Shown: positions 20,201 to 31,550, counted from the stretch's first letter. The stretch: DNA of 64,000 bases from Yersinia vastinensis (GCF_902726565.1 NZ_CACVAF010000007.1:124001-188000); one strand, 5' to 3'. Program-made: numbers and translations. The notes: generated by a model not told the origin, from the letters alone.

Positions 20201-20587
20201 GATGAGTCCACCTTGCTGCAATATCCATTTGCAATTGGGAATTTTCTTGCCAAATTACAGCAATTAGGTTGCAAGCTAATCATTAAAGAGTTTGGTCATA
20301 ATCTGAATGATTTTGAGTTATTGGCGGAACACCATATTGATTATCTCAAATTTAACAGTGAATTAATTGCCCATATCCATATCAATCAAATGGACGAAGT
20401 TCTGGTGTCCATTATCAACGGTACAGCACAACGGGCCAATATCGCCACACTAGCAGGCCCTGCAGATTTAGCCCCCACTCTCAATAAATTGATCACAATT
20501 GGGGTCGATTTAGCTGACGGCGAAACCATTGGCCGCACACAACCGTTATCCGATGTGCTGAATAATGGCTATTTCGCTATCAAGTAA
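17237..20587 (+). CDS. dgcE: Membrane diguanylate cyclase DgcE (YegE)
   Basis: Makes the second messenger c-di-GMP from two GTP. The 1116-aa protein matches E. coli YegE/DgcE (1105 aa). A MASE1-type membrane sensor (about 15-300, roughly eight helices) is followed by three PAS domains (about 305-680, each flanked by PAC-like segments), a GGDEF domain and a C-terminal EAL-like domain. The active site GGDEF is intact at about 767-771. An RxxD inhibitory site (RNSD) sits exactly five residues before it, so product feedback is expected. The EAL-like region lacks an EAL motif and looks catalytically dead, as in E. coli. AAGGCGG before the ATG is the ribosome site. Confidence 0.95.
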   Translation: MDLSAAEKPAPDNNTLIHITIISIVVFLLALFCIQLSEQSENLAPLWFPTAVLMVALFHHPTRYWSLQLLTAGICIVAANFILYGISWFPLPLTIINLAESATGAWLLRKFLQPKDPLNNLFSWLKFSICTVVIVPLLSGLAAAWYLSPQNGYFMHVLTVWFMSEAIGMLALGPVGLLYRRGYFNIATKTKALFDMMWMMILSLAACYIGLIYFPFPFTFVIMALIWVSIRLPRFETFILCFLSTLLIALMINFNLFTLPPDPKMSVQAFSFIPLLMVLIPPHAMAMVMHSFRMEKEHIVESENRFRNAMEYSAIGMALVSPEGKWMQVNQALCKLLGYNQDTLLTLTFQQITHPDDLSADLKLLDDLYYGRIPSYSMEKRYVRSDGEIVWTLLVVSVVRDHEQQPLYYISQVEDINDLKKTEIINRRLMERITLANEAGGIGIWELDLRTQVISWDKRMYELYHVPLNTPVTDDVWKQYIHPEDIDYVINEYSAALKQRKPYRLEFRLLLPNGEIVHLRNQANMVCDKNGNILRLIGTTLDMTEIRNLTEALHEEKERLHITLDSIGEAVVCTDQEMRITFMNPVAEKMTGWANTIALGQPINQIVKLTNGVDGPEIDNPIEHCLTHRPYSSLNESMVLHHRDGQYYDIQESVAPLKTLEGAAVGAVLVFQDVGESRAMMRKLSHSASHDNLTGLPNRANFENKLKMAIQQSIDQNQQHALAFLDLDYFKAVNDTAGHPAGDALLKELSQLMRQHLRNSDCVARLGGDEFGLLMLNCTLPHAKAITQNLVTLINGYHFYWEEKLYRIGASAGVTQISSNNSQRSEIMAQADIACYTAKHSGRGQVYLYQPRQKQLLARQHELLSRDDVESILNHDQLRLQVTPAAPPKTPLSVCFYQVSYEVYQPQSMIVSQSAFEEAALLYHLQGNVDGWVCEKLLVGHAEAISHKGLALAIPLSEVALLKEDFRQSLLTLVQNTVLPAQSLHWMVDESTLLQYPFAIGNFLAKLQQLGCKLIIKEFGHNLNDFELLAEHHIDYLKFNSELIAHIHINQMDEVLVSIINGTAQRANIATLAGPADLAPTLNKLITIGVDLADGETIGRTQPLSDVLNNGYFAIK

Positions 20588-20657
20588 TCCGAGACGATTG
20601 CTCCGCTGCTCACTCTAGGGTAAAGTCGGCCCCTTTTATTTGGCCTGGGGGGCAATT

Positions 20658-22010
20658 ATGTTCATCGGATTTGACTACGGCACAGCCAACTGCTCGGTTG
20701 CCGTGATGCGGGAAGGTGCTCCCGAATTGCTGACGCTGGAAAATAATGACGTCTATTTGCCATCCATGTTGTGCGCGCCTACCCGAGAAGCGGTAAGTGA
20801 GTGCCTGCATCGTCACTGGCAAGTGCCAACAGGCAGTGACGAAAACCAGCAACTCTTACGCCGGGCCATGGCGTTTAATCGCGAAGAAGATATTCCTGTT
20901 GCTGCCGATAGCCTGACGTTCGGTCTATCCGCGCTGGCCCAATATATCGAAGACCCCGAAGACGTTTACTTTGTTAAGTCGCCTAAATCTTTCTTGGGTG
21001 CCAATGGTTTGAAGCCTCAACAATTGGCACTATTTGAAGATTTGGTCTGCGCCATGATGTTTCATATTAAACGTCAGGCAGAAACCGTGTTGGCATCAGA
21101 CATCAGCCAGACTGTTATTGGTCGTCCGGTTAACTTTCAAGGTTCCGGTGGTGAAGAAGCAAACCAGCAAGCCGAAGGGATTTTATTACGGGCCGCACAA
21201 CGTGCCGGTTTTCGTGATATTGCTTTTCAGTTCGAGCCTGTCGCGGCGGGGTTGGATTTTGAGGCGACATTAACTGAAGAGAAAACCGTGCTAGTGGTGG
21301 ATATCGGCGGCGGGACAACAGACTGTTCAGTGCTCTTGATGGGGCCTAAATGGCAGGGACTGGCAGACCGTCAACAAAGCCTATTAGGCCACAGCGGTTG
21401 TCGCGTTGGCGGGAACGATCTGGATATCATGTTGGCTTTTAAACAACTGATGCCACTGTTTGGCATGGGCGGCGAGACTGAAAAAGGGATTGCCCTGCCA
21501 TCACTGCCTTACTGGAATGCTGTTGCCACTAACGATGTCCCGGCACAAAGCGACTTCTACAGCACCGTCAATGGCCGTTTCCTGCGTGATTTGATTCGTG
21601 ATGCTGCAAATCCACATCAAGTTGAACGCTTGCTAAAAGTGTATCAGCAACGCCTGAGTTATCGCTTGGTTCGTACCGCAGAAGAGAGCAAAATTGCGTT
21701 GTCTGAACAAGAGCACGTCGCCGCTGCACTGGATTTCGTCCAGCCAGAATTGGGTCAGACAGTCAGTCAACAACAACTGGCCGAGGCTATCTCTCAGCCC
21801 TTGCAACGCATTCAAGAGCAAGTCAGTCAGGCATTGGCAACCAGCCATATCAAGCCCGATGTGATTTATCTGACCGGCGGTAGCGCACGTTCCCCATTAC
21901 TGCGGGCAGCTTTGCAACAACAACTGCCGGGTATCCCATTAGTGGGGGGAAATGATTTTGGTTCCGTGACGGCAGGGTTGGCGCGCTGGGCACAGACGCT
22001 TTTTCGCTAG
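20658..22010 (+). CDS. yegD: Hsp70-like chaperone-family protein YegD
   Basis: A 450-aa protein, the same length as E. coli YegD. It has the actin/Hsp70 ATPase motifs GFDYGTANCSVAV at the N-terminus, VVDIGGGTTDCSVLLMG near 215, and LTGGSARSP near 410. It lacks the substrate-binding domain of DnaK. Client and cellular role are unknown; cytosolic location is inferred. The ATG at 20658 is preferred over an upstream start in frame because it matches the family start (MFIGFDYGTANCS) and follows a G-rich ribosome site. It follows dgcE by 70 bases. Confidence 0.93.
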   Translation: MFIGFDYGTANCSVAVMREGAPELLTLENNDVYLPSMLCAPTREAVSECLHRHWQVPTGSDENQQLLRRAMAFNREEDIPVAADSLTFGLSALAQYIEDPEDVYFVKSPKSFLGANGLKPQQLALFEDLVCAMMFHIKRQAETVLASDISQTVIGRPVNFQGSGGEEANQQAEGILLRAAQRAGFRDIAFQFEPVAAGLDFEATLTEEKTVLVVDIGGGTTDCSVLLMGPKWQGLADRQQSLLGHSGCRVGGNDLDIMLAFKQLMPLFGMGGETEKGIALPSLPYWNAVATNDVPAQSDFYSTVNGRFLRDLIRDAANPHQVERLLKVYQQRLSYRLVRTAEESKIALSEQEHVAAALDFVQPELGQTVSQQQLAEAISQPLQRIQEQVSQALATSHIKPDVIYLTGGSARSPLLRAALQQQLPGIPLVGGNDFGSVTAGLARWAQTLFR

Positions 22011-22480
22011 AAGTTGATATTGGTTCAGGTGATCCGGTTCGGATGTTGAGTATTGGATCGGGTTTCGGTTGATCTTCATTCAATGATCTCCTGTTCTCCG
22101 TCGCCTCAACTGAGTTGGGCCGCAAGGCGGCGGCCCAACTCCCGCGCCTTGTGCGAAATATTGCCCTACGGGTAAACCTACTGTGTCTTTCGGGCTTCAC
22201 GAGCCAGCGCAACGGGGCATCCTTGCCCGAGTGTGCTTTTCGCCTCCATCCTTGTCGGCAATATTCCTGATTGTGCTTAAGATCAACACCCAAACCAGCG
22301 CCCTTCCCCCTCTAATCCCCTAAAATTAAAAACTTTCCCCCCACAAACCCTGACAATATTTTCATATTTCCTCCATTTTGTTCCAGCGCATTACCGCTAA
22401 ACTAGTAACATATCCAAAAACTCACTTATTGCACCTCTATGTGCAGATAATCAGAACATCAAAAGGGACACTTCAACATA
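22011..22480. other. 470-base intergenic region with a hairpin and probable intergenic repeat
   Basis: Between yegD and mdtA. A perfect 10-bp inverted repeat (AGTTGGGCCG/CGGCCCAACT, 22113-22140) has no T tract. The GC-rich stretch from about 22050 to 22290 looks unlike the AT-rich promoter DNA that follows, and its minus-strand reading frame has the arginine-rich composition typical of repeat DNA, so I treat it as a possible dispersed repeat and not a gene. The last 190 bases hold the presumed mdtA promoter. Confidence 0.4.
22363..22383 (+). promoter_or_regulatory. Candidate BaeR-binding site upstream of mdtA
   Basis: The stretch ATTTCCTCCATTTTGTT, about 100 bases before mdtA, resembles the BaeR box reported for E. 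coli mdtA (TTTTTCTCCATDATTGGC) over TTTC..TCCAT. The match is partial. The linked baeSR genes make BaeR control likely. Confidence 0.3.
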
Positions 22481-23815
22481 ATGAAAGCTCAATCCAAACG
22501 CACTTCCCGGTTACTGACGTTGTTGGGAATAGTGGTGGTGATTATTGTTGCGGTGTTTGTCTGGCGTCACTTCAGTACCACACCTGAAACCCAAGCCCCG
22601 GGAGCACGACAAGCGGCTGGCAGCAGCAGCCCTGCACGCGCCGGTGGCCGCCGCAATATGCCAATGTCTCCAGTGCAAGCAGCAACAGCAACCGAGCAAG
22701 CCGTACCCCGCTACCTCACAGGTTTAGGGACTGTGATTGCCGCCAATACGGTGACAGTGACCAGCCGAGTTGATGGTCAGTTGATGGCTATCCACTTTAT
22801 CGAAGGGCAACAAGTCAATGCCGGTGACTTACTGGTGGAAATTGACCCGCGCCCGTATGAAGTGCAATTAACCCAAGCTCAAGGGCAGCTCGCCAAAGAT
22901 CAAGCGACGCTGGACAATGCACGACGTGACTTGGCCCGCTATCAGAAACTGGCCAAAACAGGCCTTATTTCACAACAAGATCTGGATACCCAAGCCTCAT
23001 TGGTGCGCCAGAGCGAAGGAAGTGTGAAAGCGGATCAGGGGGCGATTGACAGCGCCAAGCTGCAATTGACGTATAGCCGCATTACTGCACCTATCTCCGG
23101 GAAAGTCGGGCTAAAACAAGTGGATGTGGGTAATTATATTACCAGTGGTACTGCCACGCCGATTGTCGTGATTACTCAAACACACCCGGTTGATGTGGTC
23201 TTTACCTTGCCCGAAAGTGACATCCCGGCAATCATGCAAGCACAGAAAAATGCAGAAAAAAACAAAACGACAGTGCCGGTTGAAGCTTGGGATCGCACCA
23301 ATAAGCAGATGCTAGCCCAAGGCCACTTGCTCAGTATTGATAACCAAATAGATACTGCTACCGGTACCATTAAACTGAAAGCTCGCTTTGCCAATGAAGA
23401 TGACGTGCTGTTCCCCAATCAGTTTGTTAATGCCCGAATCAAAGTAGATTTACTGCAAAATGCCGTGGTAGTTCCTACCGCTGCAGTACAAATGGGCAAC
23501 GAAGGAAGCTTTGTCTGGGTATTAAATGACGAAAATAAAGTCAGCAAGCATCTGGTGACTACCGGGATCCAAGACAGTCAACAAGTGGTGATAAGCGCCG
23601 GGCTGGATGCTGGTCAGCGTGTGGTTACCGATGGGATTGATCGCCTGACCGAAGGTTTGCAAGTTGAGGTGGTCACTCCACGTTCCGCAGATGCCACTCA
23701 AACCGATGCGGCAGGAAAATCGAGTACCACAGAGAAAGCGGCACACACACGGGGCGGCAGAAAACCGGCAACGGATGCAGCGACTAGCGCTCAACCTGCT
23801 GCGGAGAAATCCTAA
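22481..23815 (+). CDS. mdtA: Multidrug efflux periplasmic adaptor MdtA
   Basis: Membrane-fusion protein linking the MdtBC pump to an outer-membrane channel (TolC in E. coli). The 444 residues begin with one N-terminal membrane segment (about 11-29) and an Ala/Gly-rich linker. The lipoyl and alpha-hairpin domains follow ([41 protein letters not shown]), then beta-barrel and membrane-proximal domains ([19 protein letters not shown]). The C-terminal tail is longer and more charged than in E. coli. Its stop codon overlaps the mdtB start by one base (TAATG). Confidence 0.96.
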   Translation: MKAQSKRTSRLLTLLGIVVVIIVAVFVWRHFSTTPETQAPGARQAAGSSSPARAGGRRNMPMSPVQAATATEQAVPRYLTGLGTVIAANTVTVTSRVDGQLMAIHFIEGQQVNAGDLLVEIDPRPYEVQLTQAQGQLAKDQATLDNARRDLARYQKLAKTGLISQQDLDTQASLVRQSEGSVKADQGAIDSAKLQLTYSRITAPISGKVGLKQVDVGNYITSGTATPIVVITQTHPVDVVFTLPESDIPAIMQAQKNAEKNKTTVPVEAWDRTNKQMLAQGHLLSIDNQIDTATGTIKLKARFANEDDVLFPNQFVNARIKVDLLQNAVVVPTAAVQMGNEGSFVWVLNDENKVSKHLVTTGIQDSQQVVISAGLDAGQRVVTDGIDRLTEGLQVEVVTPRSADATQTDAAGKSSTTEKAAHTRGGRKPATDAATSAQPAAEKS

Positions 23816-26800
23816 TGCAAGTGATGCCTCCAACACCCGGTGGCGGGCCATCACGGCTGTTTATCTTACGCCCGGTTGCCACAACGTTATTTATGGTTGC
23901 CATTCTGCTGGCAGGAATTATCGGTTACCGTGCGTTGCCGGTATCGGCCCTGCCCGAAGTGGATTACCCGACGATTCAGGTCGTGACACTCTACCCCGGA
24001 GCTAGCCCGGATGTCGTGACATCCTCCATTACTGCGCCATTGGAACGCCAGTTTGGCCAGATGTCTGGCCTCAAACAGATGGCATCGCAAAGCTCAGGCG
24101 GTGCATCAGTCATTACCCTACAATTTCAATTAACTCTGCCACTGGATGTGGCGGAGCAAGAGGTACAGGCGGCGATTAACTCCGCCACAAATCTATTACC
24201 CAATGACCTGCCTTATCCACCAATTTACAGCAAAGTAAACCCTGCTGATCCACCGATTCTGACATTGGCGGTCACCTCCACGGCTATCCCAATGACACAA
24301 GTGGAAGACATGGTTGAAACTCGTATTGCGCAGAAGATCTCGCAAGTCACTGGGGTCGGTCTGGTCACGATTTCTGGCGGTCAGCGCCCTGCTGTTCGAG
24401 TAAAACTCAATGCGCCAGCAGTGGCTGCATTGGGGCTGGACAGTGAAACCATTCGTACCGCCATTAGCAATGCCAACGTCAATTCAGCGAAAGGGAGTCT
24501 GGATGGACCAACTCGTTCAGTAACACTGTCTGCTAATGATCAGATGAAATCCGCCGAGGATTACCGTGACCTGATTATCGCCTATCAAAATGGCGCACCA
24601 ATCCGTTTGCAGGATGTCGCTACCATTGAGCAAGGTGCGGAGAATAATAAGCTGGCGGCGTGGGCCAACACCCAGCAGGCCATCGTGCTGAATATCCAGC
24701 GTCAGCCTGGGGTAAACGTCATTGAGACTGCCGACAGTATCCGCGAGATGCTGCCAGATCTTATCAAAAGTCTGCCCAAATCCGTTGATGTCAAAGTTCT
24801 GACTGACCGTACAACCACCATCCGCGCGTCTGTCAGTGATGTACAGTTTGAGTTGTTGCTGGCGATAGCACTGGTGGTCATGGTTATCTATCTGTTTCTG
24901 CGCAATGCCGCCGCTACGATTATCCCCAGTATTGCCGTACCGCTGTCATTAATTGGCACGTTCGCTGCCATGTATTTTCTGGGGTTTTCGGTCAACAACT
25001 TGACGCTCATGGCTCTGACCATCGCCACCGGTTTTGTGGTCGACGATGCTATTGTGGTGATTGAAAATATCTCCCGCTATATCGAGAAAGGCGAAAAGCC
25101 ACTGGATGCAGCACTAAAAGGGGCCGGTGAGATTGGTTTTACCATTATTTCACTGACCTTCTCATTGATTGCAGTATTGATTCCGCTGCTGTTTATGGGC
25201 GATATCGTGGGTCGTTTGTTCCGCGAATTTGCCGTCACACTGGCGATAGCCATTCTGATTTCAGCCGTTGTCTCTTTGACGTTAACACCGATGATGTGCG
25301 CACGAATGCTGAGTTATGAGTCATTGCGTAAACAAAATCGCCTGTCCCGCGCTAGTGAAAAATTCTTTGATTGGGTCATCGCCCACTATGCCGTGGCGCT
25401 AAAAAAAGTCCTTAACCATCAATGGATCACCTTGAGCGTGGCACTCAGTACGCTGGTGCTGACGGTGCTCCTTTACTTGCTGATCCCCAAAGGCTTTTTC
25501 CCATTACAGGACAACGGATTAATTCAAGGTGTACTGGAAGCGCCGCAGTCTGTTTCGTTCAGCAATATGGCAGAGCGTCAGCAGCAAGTGGCCGCGATTA
25601 TTCTAAAAGATCCGGCGGTTGAAAGCCTGACCTCATTTGTCGGGGTTGATGGGACCAACGCCACACTCAACAATGGTCGGTTGCAAATTAACCTTAAACC
25701 CCTCAAAAGCCGTGATGACCGCATTCCAGAGGTCATCACCCGCTTACAAGAGAGTGTCGCTGGCGTACCGGGCGTTAAACTTTATTTACAACCAGTGCAA
25801 GATTTGACCATTGATACCCAACTGAGCAGAACGCAATATCAGTTCACGCTACAGGCCACATCGCTGGAAGAGTTGAGTACTTGGGTGCCTAAATTGGTCA
25901 ATGAGTTACAGCAGCAAGCACCTTTCCAAGAAGTCACTAGTGATTGGCAGGATCAAGGGTTAGTGGCGTTTGTGAATGTCGATCGCGACAGTGCCAGCCG
26001 TTTGGGGATCACTATGGCCGCCATCGACAGCGCGCTGTATAACGCGTTTGGTCAACGCTTGATTTCTACCATTTATACCCAAGCCAATCAGTATCGGGTG
26101 GTGCTGGAGCATGATGTGCAAGCCACGCCGGGTCTGGCTGCATTCAATGATATCCGCCTCACTGGTAGTGATGGCAAAGGGGTGCCACTGAGCAGTATTG
26201 CGACCATTGAAGAACGCTTCGGGCCACTATCTATCAACCATTTGAATCAGTTCCCGTCAGCCACTATCTCGTTTAATGTGGCGCAGGGATATTCTCTGGG
26301 TGAGGCTGTTGAAGCAGTGACGCAAGCTGAAAAAGCTATCCAGTTACCCGCAGATATTATGACTCGCTTCCAAGGCTCCACGCTGGCGTTTCAGGCAGCG
26401 TTGGGCGGAACATTGTGGCTAATTATCGCCGCTATTGTGGCAATGTATATCGTGCTCGGCGTGCTGTATGAGAGCTTCATTCATCCGGTCACTATTTTGT
26501 CGACTCTGCCGACGGCAGGTGTCGGGGCATTGTTGGCGCTGATGCTCACCGGCAATGAACTGGACGTGATTGCCATCATTGGGATTATTTTGCTGATCGG
26601 TATCGTGAAGAAGAATGCCATCATGATGATCGACTTTGCGCTGGCTGCCGAGCGAGATCAGGGCATGTCTGCCTATGATGCTATTTATCAAGCCTGTTTG
26701 CTGCGTTTCCGCCCAATTCTGATGACCACATTAGCCGCCCTGTTTGGTGCCTTGCCCTTGATGCTCAGTACCGGTGCTGGGGCTGAACTCCGCCAACCGC

Positions 26801-26985
26801 TGGGGGTGTGTATGGTCGGCGGGTTGATAGTCAGCCAGGTACTGACTTTGTTTACCACGCCGGTCATTTATCTGCTGTTCGATAGGATGGCGCGCAACAC
26901 CCATGGTAAAGGTGGCCTACATAATGAGGACATTGATTTATCCTGCCCGCAATCTGAGTTACCTCATGGACGGGATCCACAGTGA
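23815..26985 (+). CDS. mdtB: RND multidrug efflux pump subunit MdtB
   Basis: Proton-driven inner-membrane pump subunit that in E. coli forms a B2C heterotrimer with MdtC and exports bile salts, novobiocin and related compounds. The 1056 aa show the RND plan: TM1 ([18 protein letters not shown]), a large periplasmic domain, TM2-6, a second periplasmic domain and TM8-12. The TM4 motif [14 protein letters not shown] contains the proton-relay aspartates. The C-terminal tail after TM12 ends in a sequence that overlaps the mdtC start. Confidence 0.97.
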   Translation: MQVMPPTPGGGPSRLFILRPVATTLFMVAILLAGIIGYRALPVSALPEVDYPTIQVVTLYPGASPDVVTSSITAPLERQFGQMSGLKQMASQSSGGASVITLQFQLTLPLDVAEQEVQAAINSATNLLPNDLPYPPIYSKVNPADPPILTLAVTSTAIPMTQVEDMVETRIAQKISQVTGVGLVTISGGQRPAVRVKLNAPAVAALGLDSETIRTAISNANVNSAKGSLDGPTRSVTLSANDQMKSAEDYRDLIIAYQNGAPIRLQDVATIEQGAENNKLAAWANTQQAIVLNIQRQPGVNVIETADSIREMLPDLIKSLPKSVDVKVLTDRTTTIRASVSDVQFELLLAIALVVMVIYLFLRNAAATIIPSIAVPLSLIGTFAAMYFLGFSVNNLTLMALTIATGFVVDDAIVVIENISRYIEKGEKPLDAALKGAGEIGFTIISLTFSLIAVLIPLLFMGDIVGRLFREFAVTLAIAILISAVVSLTLTPMMCARMLSYESLRKQNRLSRASEKFFDWVIAHYAVALKKVLNHQWITLSVALSTLVLTVLLYLLIPKGFFPLQDNGLIQGVLEAPQSVSFSNMAERQQQVAAIILKDPAVESLTSFVGVDGTNATLNNGRLQINLKPLKSRDDRIPEVITRLQESVAGVPGVKLYLQPVQDLTIDTQLSRTQYQFTLQATSLEELSTWVPKLVNELQQQAPFQEVTSDWQDQGLVAFVNVDRDSASRLGITMAAIDSALYNAFGQRLISTIYTQANQYRVVLEHDVQATPGLAAFNDIRLTGSDGKGVPLSSIATIEERFGPLSINHLNQFPSATISFNVAQGYSLGEAVEAVTQAEKAIQLPADIMTRFQGSTLAFQAALGGTLWLIIAAIVAMYIVLGVLYESFIHPVTILSTLPTAGVGALLALMLTGNELDVIAIIGIILLIGIVKKNAIMMIDFALAAERDQGMSAYDAIYQACLLRFRPILMTTLAALFGALPLMLSTGAGAELRQPLGVCMVGGLIVSQVLTLFTTPVIYLLFDRMARNTHGKGGLHNEDIDLSCPQSELPHGRDPQ

Positions 26986-29900
26986 AATTCTTTGCCCTAT
27001 TCATCCAGCGCCCGGTAGCGACCATTTTGCTCACACTGGCCATCACCCTCAGCGGGATTATCGGTTTTAGTTTGTTGCCGGTATCGCCGCTGCCGCAGGT
27101 GGATTATCCGGTGATAATGGTGAGTGCCTCGATGCCCGGCGCAGACCCAGAAACCATGGCGTCCTCCATTGCCACGCCGCTGGAACGTGCATTGGGAAGA
27201 ATTGCTGGGGTCAATGAAATGACCTCGACCAGTTCACTGGGCAGCACGCGGATCATTTTACAATTTGACCTTAATCGCGATATTAACGGCGCTGCGCGTG
27301 ATGTGCAGGCGGCACTGAATGCTGCCCAAAGTTTGCTGCCATCAGGGATGCCAAACCGCCCGACTTATCGCAAGATGAACCCCTCTGATGCGCCAATCAT
27401 GATAATGACGCTGACCTCAGATACTTTCACTCAAGGGCAATTGTATGACTTTGCCTCCACCAAACTGGCGCAAAAAATCGCCCAGACCGAGGGGGTCAGT
27501 GATGTTAGCGTCGGCGGGAGTTCTTTACCTGCGGTGCGTGTTGAACTCAATCCCAGTGCGCTGTTCAATCAAGGGGTATCTCTGGATGCCGTCCGTCAGG
27601 CAATCAGTTCCGCCAACGTTCGTCGTCCGCAAGGCTCCATCGACGACAACCAACAGCATTGGCAAGTTCAAGCCAATGATGAGATCAAAACAGCCGAGGG
27701 CTACCGCCCACTGGTGATTAACTACAACAATGGCGCGGCGGTTCGGTTGCAGGATGTCGCGAATGTTGTCGACTCGGTACAAGATGTGCGCAATGCCGGG
27801 ATGTCGGATGGAAAGCCCGCTGTACTGTTAGTGATCAGTCGTGAGCCGGGAGCGAACATCATTGCGACCGTCGATCGTATTCGGGCAGAACTTCCTGCGT
27901 TGCGAGCCTCGATCCCCGCCTCGATTCAATTGAGCATCGCCCAAGATCGATCCCCAACAATTCGAGCATCGCTAGATGAAGTAGAGCAATCACTGGTGAT
28001 CGCCGTAGCATTGGTGATTCTGGTCGTGTTCCTGTTCCTAAGATCAGGCCGAGCCACACTGATCCCTGCTGTCGCCGTGCCGGTTTCACTCATTGGGACG
28101 TTCACCGCCATGTATCTGTGCGGTTTTAGTCTCAATAACCTATCGCTAATGGCGCTGACCATTGCCACGGGTTTCGTCGTCGACGATGCCATCGTGGTAC
28201 TGGAAAATATTTCTCGCCATCTGGAGGCGGGGGTTAAACCGATGGTTGCCGCACTAAAGGGGGTACGTGAAGTCGGTTTTACCGTGCTCTCCATGAGTAT
28301 TTCACTCGTGGCGGTCTTTATTCCGCTGCTCTTGATGGAAGGGTTGCCGGGCCGCTTATTCCGCGAATTTGCCGTCACACTCTCGGTGGCCATTGGCATT
28401 TCACTGGTGATTTCCCTAACGCTCACCCCCATGATGTGCGCCCACTTGCTACGCGCCCAGCCCGCGGGCCAGCAGCAGCGTATTCGCGGTTTTGGTAAGG
28501 TGCTGCTGAGTATTCAGCAAGGTTATGGTCGCTCCCTCAATTGGGTGTTGGGTCATACACGCTGGGTAATGGTTGTGCTGCTCTCTACTATTGCTCTGAA
28601 TGTCTGGCTGTACATCAGTATTCCGAAAACCTTTTTCCCCGAGCAAGATACCGGCCGCATGATGGGTTTTATCCAAGCTGACCAAAGTATCTCTTTCCAA
28701 GCAATGCAGCAAAAACTGAAAGATTTTATGAAGATTGTCAGTGATGATCCGGCAGTCGACAATGTCACCGGTTTTACGGGAGGGTCTCGCACCAATAGCG
28801 GCTCGATGTTTATTTCCCTTAAACCATTGAGTGAACGTCATGAAAGCGCACAGCAGATTATCACCCGCTTACGTGGCAAATTGTCGAAAGAACCGGGGGC
28901 AAGCCTCTTTCTGGCACCGGTACAAGATATTCGGGTCGGTGGCCGTCAAGCTAATGCCAGCTATCAATTTACGTTACTGGCAGACGATCTAGCCGCATTA
29001 CGGGAATGGGAGCCGAAAGTTCGGGCGGCATTGGCCAAATTACCCGAACTGGCAGATGTTAACTCCGATCAGCAAGATAAAGGCTCGGAAGTGGCACTGA
29101 CTTATGATCGAGAAACTATGGCACGGCTGGGCATTGATGTTTCCGACGCCAATGCCCTACTCAATAACGCCTTTGGTCAGCGGCAAATCTCCACCATTTA
29201 TCAGCCGTTAAACCAATATAAGGTGGTGATGGAAGTCGCTCCGCAATACACACAGGATGTCAGTTCACTGGACAAAATGTTTGTAATTAATAACAGCGGC
29301 CAATCAATTCCGCTGTCCTATTTTGCCAAATGGCGGCCTGCCAACGCCCCATTGTCGGTAAACCATCAAGGTTTATCCGCCTCTTCGACCATCTCATTTA
29401 ACTTACCTGAAGGTGGCAGCCTGTCTGAAGCGACTGCGGCTGTCGAGCGGGCGATGACCGAACTGGGTGTTCCAGCCAGTGTTCGTGGCACCTTTAGCGG
29501 GACTGCGCAGGTATTCCAAGAAACCTTGAGATCTCAGTTATGGCTGATTATGGCAGCGATCGCCACGGTGTATATCGTGCTGGGGATTTTGTATGAGAGC
29601 TACGTTCACCCGCTGACGATTCTCTCAACATTGCCCTCTGCAGGAGTCGGGGCGTTGCTGGCGCTGGAGCTGTTCAATGCGCCGTTTAGCTTAATCGCAC
29701 TTATCGGCATTATGTTATTGATTGGTATTGTGAAAAAGAACGCCATCATGATGGTGGACTTTGCCCTTGATGCGCAACGCAATGGCAATCTCAGCGCCCG
29801 CGAGGCTATTTTCCAGGCCAGTTTATTGCGTTTCAGACCGATTATGATGACCACGTTAGCCGCCTTGTTTGGCGCGTTACCATTGGTATTAGGCAGTGGC

Positions 29901-30056
29901 GATGGCGCGGAATTACGCCAACCGCTTGGGATAACGATTGTCGGTGGGCTGGTCATGAGCCAATTACTGACCTTGTACACCACGCCAGTGGTCTATCTCT
30001 ATTTTGACCGACTCCGCAGCCGCTTTAGTCAGAAGCCGTTAATGAGGTTGGAATAA
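26982..30056 (+). CDS. mdtC: RND multidrug efflux pump subunit MdtC
   Basis: Second pump subunit of MdtABC. The 1024 aa align with E. coli MdtC throughout. TM1 is [18 protein letters not shown], and TM4 contains [14 protein letters not shown] with the paired aspartates. It starts with GTG, as in E. coli, inside the last codons of mdtB (four-base overlap), implying coupled translation and matched subunit amounts. The protein is clearly homologous to MdtB but diverged to the usual extent, so this is not a recent duplication. Confidence 0.97.
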   Translation: MKFFALFIQRPVATILLTLAITLSGIIGFSLLPVSPLPQVDYPVIMVSASMPGADPETMASSIATPLERALGRIAGVNEMTSTSSLGSTRIILQFDLNRDINGAARDVQAALNAAQSLLPSGMPNRPTYRKMNPSDAPIMIMTLTSDTFTQGQLYDFASTKLAQKIAQTEGVSDVSVGGSSLPAVRVELNPSALFNQGVSLDAVRQAISSANVRRPQGSIDDNQQHWQVQANDEIKTAEGYRPLVINYNNGAAVRLQDVANVVDSVQDVRNAGMSDGKPAVLLVISREPGANIIATVDRIRAELPALRASIPASIQLSIAQDRSPTIRASLDEVEQSLVIAVALVILVVFLFLRSGRATLIPAVAVPVSLIGTFTAMYLCGFSLNNLSLMALTIATGFVVDDAIVVLENISRHLEAGVKPMVAALKGVREVGFTVLSMSISLVAVFIPLLLMEGLPGRLFREFAVTLSVAIGISLVISLTLTPMMCAHLLRAQPAGQQQRIRGFGKVLLSIQQGYGRSLNWVLGHTRWVMVVLLSTIALNVWLYISIPKTFFPEQDTGRMMGFIQADQSISFQAMQQKLKDFMKIVSDDPAVDNVTGFTGGSRTNSGSMFISLKPLSERHESAQQIITRLRGKLSKEPGASLFLAPVQDIRVGGRQANASYQFTLLADDLAALREWEPKVRAALAKLPELADVNSDQQDKGSEVALTYDRETMARLGIDVSDANALLNNAFGQRQISTIYQPLNQYKVVMEVAPQYTQDVSSLDKMFVINNSGQSIPLSYFAKWRPANAPLSVNHQGLSASSTISFNLPEGGSLSEATAAVERAMTELGVPASVRGTFSGTAQVFQETLRSQLWLIMAAIATVYIVLGILYESYVHPLTILSTLPSAGVGALLALELFNAPFSLIALIGIMLLIGIVKKNAIMMVDFALDAQRNGNLSAREAIFQASLLRFRPIMMTTLAALFGALPLVLGSGDGAELRQPLGITIVGGLVMSQLLTLYTTPVVYLYFDRLRSRFSQKPLMRLE

Positions 30057-30065
30057 TGAATAGGC

Positions 30066-30135
30066 TATACCCAATAGATTTCAACGTGCAGGAAGGTGGC
30101 CAAAGAGTGCAGCCAATGCATCGGCGGGTTGAAAG
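30066..30135. repeat. Internally deleted ERIC remnant between mdtC and mdtD
   Basis: The left end CTATACCCAATAGATTTCAA...GCAGGAAGGTGGC is joined to a right-end piece AGTGCAGCCAATGC...GGGTTGAAAGATG, with the central palindrome missing. In E. coli mdtC and mdtD are adjacent with no such insertion. The right end supplies the sequence just before the mdtD start. Confidence 0.6.
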
Positions 30136-31536
30136 ATGACGAATATACGGTGGCAATTGTGGATAGTTGCCTTCGGTTTCTTCATGCAAACGCTGGATAC
30201 CACCATCGTCAACACCGCCCTGCCCTCAATGGCTGCCAGTCTGGGTGAAAATCCGCTGCATATGCAATCAGTGATTGTCTCTTATGTATTGACGGTGGCG
30301 GTGATGCTGCCAGCCAGTGGGTGGTTGGCTGATCGCGTCGGCGTGAAGTGGGTTTTCTTTTCGGCCATCATTCTGTTTACCCTCGGTTCGTTGATGTGTG
30401 CCCAAGCAGAAACTCTGAATGAGTTGATCTCCTCCCGCGTAATTCAAGGGATAGGGGGGGCGATGATGGTGCCCGTTGGCCGCCTGACGGTCATGAAAAT
30501 CGTCCCGCGTGAGCAATATATGTCAGCAATGGCTTTCGTCACATTACCCGGCCAAATTGGGCCATTAGTCGGCCCGGCACTGGGGGGATTCTTAGTGCAA
30601 TACGCCAGTTGGCATTGGATTTTCCTGATTAATCTACCTGTAGGTATCATCGGTGCTCTGGCCACGTTGCTGCTGATGCCAAATTACACCATGCGTACCC
30701 GACGCTTCGATATTAGCGGCTTTATTATGCTGGCGATCGGTATGGCAACCCTAACACTGGCGTTGGATGGTCATAAAGGATTGGGCTTACCACCACTGGC
30801 AATTCTGGGTTTAGTGTTGTGTGGGATAGTGGCTCTGGTGGGCTACTGGTGGCATGCGCGCGGCAATAATTCTGCCCTGTTTTCTCTACGATTATTCAAG
30901 AATAAATCTTATGCTCTGGGCTTGACCGCCAGTATGACCGCCCGCATCGGCAGTGGCATGTTGCCGTTCATGACGCCCGTTTTTCTGCAAATCGGGCTAG
31001 GATATACCCCCTTTCACGCCGGATTGATGATGATCCCGATGATTATTGGCAGTATGGGCATGAAGCGGATTATTGTACGGGTGGTTAACCGCTTTGGTTA
31101 CCGGCAAGTACTGGTCAGTGCCACATTGCTGCTCGCGGTCGTCAGCTTAAGTTTACCGATGGTGGCACTCATGGGGTGGACGTTATTGTTACCGGTGGTG
31201 CTATTTTTCCAGGGAATGCTCAATGCGCTGCGCTTCTCCACGATGAATACTTTAACCTTAAAAGATTTACCAAACCGCCTCGCCAGTAGCGGTAATAGCC
31301 TGTTATCCATGGTGATGCAGTTGTCTATGAGTTTAGGGGTTAGCACCGCCGGGATATTACTCGGGATCTTTGCACACAATCAGGTCGTCACCAATACCCC
31401 GGCAACACACAGTGCGTTCCTCTACAGCTACTTGTGTATGGCAATCATTATTGCTTTGCCAGCGCTGATATTTAACCGAGTGCCACCAGATACTGGCACT
31501 AACCGCAACCTGTCCCGCCAGCCGGCCAACCGATAA
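30136..31536 (+). CDS. mdtD: MFS transporter MdtD
   Basis: Major-facilitator permease of the 14-helix DHA2 type, 466 aa, in the inner membrane. It is encoded in the mdtABCD-baeSR operon. Sequence matches E. coli MdtD well: [28 protein letters not shown] at the N-terminus, loop motif [13 protein letters not shown], and [15 protein letters not shown]. In E. coli it is not needed for MdtABC efflux, and substrates are uncertain. The ATG at 30136 follows an ERIC remnant and has only a weak ribosome site (GGGTTGAAAG). Confidence 0.93.
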   Translation: MTNIRWQLWIVAFGFFMQTLDTTIVNTALPSMAASLGENPLHMQSVIVSYVLTVAVMLPASGWLADRVGVKWVFFSAIILFTLGSLMCAQAETLNELISSRVIQGIGGAMMVPVGRLTVMKIVPREQYMSAMAFVTLPGQIGPLVGPALGGFLVQYASWHWIFLINLPVGIIGALATLLLMPNYTMRTRRFDISGFIMLAIGMATLTLALDGHKGLGLPPLAILGLVLCGIVALVGYWWHARGNNSALFSLRLFKNKSYALGLTASMTARIGSGMLPFMTPVFLQIGLGYTPFHAGLMMIPMIIGSMGMKRIIVRVVNRFGYRQVLVSATLLLAVVSLSLPMVALMGWTLLLPVVLFFQGMLNALRFSTMNTLTLKDLPNRLASSGNSLLSMVMQLSMSLGVSTAGILLGIFAHNQVVTNTPATHSAFLYSYLCMAIIIALPALIFNRVPPDTGTNRNLSRQPANR

Positions 31537-31550
31537 AACAGGTGGAAAGC

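Noticed and set aside
17237-20587. Bifunctional cyclase and phosphodiesterase activity for DgcE
   Set aside because: The C-terminal EAL-like region lacks the EAL signature and metal-binding motifs; only the GGDEF domain looks active.
21850-22293. 147-codon minus-strand frame overlapping the yegD end
   Set aside because: Overlaps the conserved yegD C-terminus, arginine-rich composition, no ribosome site and no recognisable domain; most likely repeat DNA read in the wrong frame.
28449-28841. 130-codon antisense frame inside mdtC
   Set aside because: A shadow of the conserved mdtC coding frame, with no ribosome site or homology.
23815-30056. mdtB and mdtC as a recent tandem duplication
   Set aside because: Each aligns better with its own E. 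coli orthologue than with the other, so the duplication is ancient and family-wide.
31542-31550. GTG at 31542 as the baeS start
   Set aside because: The AGGTGGA that would serve as ribosome site overlaps this codon; it is correctly placed for the ATG at 31551.
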